Source of the DNA: an uncultured Coprococcus sp.
GTDB taxonomy: Bacteria; Bacillota; Clostridia; Lachnospirales; Lachnospiraceae
Length of the DNA: 32,952 nt
Assembly: GCA_947632705.1 (NCBI GenBank)
Contig: CANRQE010000024.1
Location: 1-32,952, forward strand
Reading direction: 5' to 3'
This document shows positions 31,282 through 32,952 of the stretch, piece after piece (within the stretch, counting starts at the first letter, position 1; the number at the start of each line of letters is the position of its first letter). The position numbers and the translations under genes are program-made. The notes beneath the pieces were generated by a model. That model did no database searches, was not told the origin of the DNA, and saw only the letters and a list, made by a program, of their open reading frames with translations.

Positions 31282-32430
31282 ATGATATTTGAGAACAAAC
31301 GATTTCGCAGGTTCACATATATATTCATCCTGCTGTCACTGGTGTTTTTAGCTGGTTTATGGATTTTGTCAGGAACTATGGCAAAAAAAGCAGATGATGA
31401 ATACCGCAATTATATATTGGAAAATACAGATGGGAATGCAGATCCCTTTCTGCAGACAGATCACTATATTTATCTATATAACAAAGATATAAACAGTGTA
31501 TTTGTCAGAAACAGGTGGATACTGGTTTCTTCTGCTTTTGGCGTATTCGTGCTTCTTTATGTACTTTGTTACATTATGGCAAAAAAAACCTTCGGCAGAG
31601 TCAGGGAGCTATCCGTGGAAATGATTCACGTCCTTGAGACAGGGGAACTTTCTACAGATGAGTTATATGAGGAAGGGGCAATCGGTCAGTTAGACAATGC
31701 CTATCATAAGCTTGTTGGTGCATTGAAGCAGAGCCGGGAAAATGAGATGAGAGAAAAGGAATTTCTGCGGGATGTACTACAGGATATCTCGCATCAGCTC
31801 AAAACTCCTATTGCAGCGATGGTGGTTTTTCAGGATCTGTTATTGGAAGATAAAGTACCGGATCATACAGAGCAGAAGAAGATTCTGCAGGAAAATCAGA
31901 AACAGCTTCAACGAATGGAGTGGCTTGTACTTTCAATGTTGAAAATGGCGAAGCTGGAGGCAGACAGCATCCGGTTTGACATGACAGACCGAGGATTGCT
32001 GCCAACAATTGAAAAGGCGGTATCCGCTATACGCACAAAGGCTGAAAATAAACAGCATCAGATACAGATTCGATGCGCCAAACAGATTCATTTTCGTCAT
32101 GATGCTGACTGGATGGCAGAGGCACTGATCAATATCCTGAATAATGCAATTGACCATATGGATTCCGGCGGAGTGATAGAAATAGGTGCAGAGGATACGG
32201 ATGTTTTCGTCAGGATCACTGTGAAAGATTATGGGGATGGAATACCGGAGGATGAGCTTCCGCATATATTTGACCGTTTCCATAGAGGAAAGAATAACCA
32301 GAATCCTGACAGTGTCGGTATCGGTCTGTCTCTGGCACGGGCAATCATTCAGGGCCAGAAGGGGAGTATCACAGTCAGAAGTGAAGAACATCAATATACG
32401 GAATTCGTAATTACGTTTATGAAGAAATAG
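31282..32430 (+). CDS. Sensor histidine kinase
   Basis: Membrane-bound two-component sensor that autophosphorylates on histidine. Two membrane helices (about residues 13-32 and 83-105) bracket a short extracytoplasmic loop of about 50 residues, so the sensing domain is small. A HAMP-like linker leads to the H-box DISHQLKTPIAAM (His near residue 171). The ATPase part has NILNNAIDHM, DYGDGIPEDELPHIFDRF and GIGLSLARAII. The 382-aa form starts at 31282 with GAAAGG upstream; an in-frame ATG at 31252 would overlap the GH13 gene by 20 bases. No response regulator gene is adjacent, although such kinases nearly always follow one. A terminator comes 47 bases after the stop. Confidence 0.9.
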   Translation: MIFENKRFRRFTYIFILLSLVFLAGLWILSGTMAKKADDEYRNYILENTDGNADPFLQTDHYIYLYNKDINSVFVRNRWILVSSAFGVFVLLYVLCYIMAKKTFGRVRELSVEMIHVLETGELSTDELYEEGAIGQLDNAYHKLVGALKQSRENEMREKEFLRDVLQDISHQLKTPIAAMVVFQDLLLEDKVPDHTEQKKILQENQKQLQRMEWLVLSMLKMAKLEADSIRFDMTDRGLLPTIEKAVSAIRTKAENKQHQIQIRCAKQIHFRHDADWMAEALINILNNAIDHMDSGGVIEIGAEDTDVFVRITVKDYGDGIPEDELPHIFDRFHRGKNNQNPDSVGIGLSLARAIIQGQKGSITVRSEEHQYTEFVITFMKK

Positions 32431-32476
32431 AGAGATAAAGAAACAGGGTTGCCCGAAACTGAAAGGCATTGGGATC

Positions 32477-32527
32477 AGGCTGTCGCTTTAACGAATAAAA
32501 ATTTGTGAAGCGGCAGCTTTATTTTTT
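32477..32527 (+). terminator. Intrinsic terminator after the kinase gene
   Basis: AGGCTGTCGCTT (32477-32488) pairs over 12 positions, with two G-T pairs, to AAGCGGCAGCTT (32508-32519), followed by TA and six T. Confidence 0.85.
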
Positions 32528-32641
32528 GGTTTTAAAGAAAAAATTCAATAAAAACTAAAAATTTATTGGCTCAATCGATGATAAAAACGTACTTTAATAA
32601 GCCATTTTAGATGGCTGAAAATTCATCTTTAAAAGTTAAAT

Positions 32642-32776
32642 TCAGGCATTTCCCAGATAAAATAAATGAGTCTCTGCCCTGTCTTTTTGAATCTTATTAT
32701 GAAGCTTGTTTATATTCTGTGCCAAGGCAAGCAGTGCGTTCCCTACAAGGACATTTGATGCCCTTTGCTTTTGAAA
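32642..32776 (-). pseudogene. Decayed transposase C-terminal fragment (IS1182-like)
   Basis: On the minus strand this stretch encodes about 44 residues before a stop: QRASNVLVGNALLALAQN, then INKLHNKIQ and THLFYLGNA. This is the C-terminal end of DDE transposases of the IS1182 type (compare the usual RGxxNV, NVNKLHxKIQ and HLFxLKxA). Upstream on that strand (to higher coordinates) the frame is broken by two stops within nine codons and no further transposase is recognisable. A palindrome AGCCAT-TTTAG-ATGGCT (32600-32616) lies just beyond its 3' end. The element is a remnant and cannot move. Confidence 0.65.
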
Positions 32777-32854
32777 TTACGGATATTATCTGGACATTAA
32801 ATAAACCTGTAATATTTACTTTATTAGAGTCTGTTTTTTAACAGTCAAAGGTGC

Positions 32855-32881
32855 CATCTGTAAAAATACAGATGTTTTTTT
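32855..32881 (+). terminator. Intrinsic terminator near the window end
   Basis: Perfect 8-pair stem CATCTGTA (32855-32862) and TACAGATG (32867-32874) with loop AAAA and seven T. No gene is recognised just upstream on the plus strand, so what it terminates is unclear. Confidence 0.65.
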
Positions 32882-32952
32882 CGCTTATTTTTTTCACTTA
32901 TTTTGTCTGATGCTAATTTCATATGGATGTGAGAGTTGTCAAGATCACTTGA

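Noticed and set aside
32611..32841. A 76-codon open frame on the plus strand
   Set aside because: It is antisense to the transposase remnant on the minus strand, has no ribosome binding site, and its peptide resembles nothing I know.

Overview
The window reads as a chromosomal segment of an anaerobic, spore-forming member of the Clostridia, most likely a Lachnospiraceae-type gut bacterium. The evidence is the conserved Firmicutes block hup-rqcP-yabP-yabQ-divIC-spoIIE-tilS-hpt-ftsH, a SpoVT gene, an [FeFe]-hydrogenase maturase (HydE), frequent AAAGGAG-type ribosome binding sites, moderate GC and secreted proteins built from Fn3/Ig-like modules. I assigned functions from visible motifs and remembered families; no database was searched.

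Layout. 1-1507: 3' part of an ABC ATPase gene and its ABC-2 type permease. 1590-3926: an acyl-CoA synthetase and a hotdog thioesterase behind a promoter with a palindromic operator candidate. 3940-15820: the centrepiece, a probable six-gene operon starting with a compact cobalamin riboswitch and tandem terminators. It encodes a 1715-aa secreted protein with the two fold types of animal transcobalamin/intrinsic factor (DUF4430-like beta domain and alpha/alpha barrel), a membrane-tethered DUF4430 protein, an ECF T component, a three-part ATPase-ATPase-S-component fusion, then HydE and TrpF. A strong terminator follows trpF. I infer a Gram-positive vitamin B12 capture-and-import system; why HydE and TrpF belong to it is unexplained. 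15825-19648: galK (minus) divergent from galE and glf, a galactose to UDP-galactofuranose module. 19771-28735: spoVT, then the division/sporulation/housekeeping block. 28736-29153: a long intergenic stretch with a candidate small RNA. 29154-32527: a cytoplasmic GH13 glucanohydrolase and an orphan-looking sensor kinase. 32528-32952: AT-rich DNA with a decayed transposase fragment.

Working together. In the B12 operon, secreted and tethered binding proteins would collect corrinoid outside the cell and hand it to the ECF importer, with the riboswitch switching the operon off when B12 is sufficient. In the sporulation block, housekeeping genes (hup, rqcP, divIC, tilS, hpt, ftsH) alternate with sporulation genes (yabP, yabQ, spoIIE). 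Terminators and new promoters separate them, including a good sigma-E-type promoter before yabP whose -35 element lies inside the rqcP terminator.

Two intergenic regions may encode small RNAs: about 20409-20517 upstream of hup (possible pseudoknot plus terminator) and about 28919-29017 upstream of the GH13 gene (C-rich loops plus terminator). These, the capture system and the HydE/TrpF linkage are the observations I would follow first.
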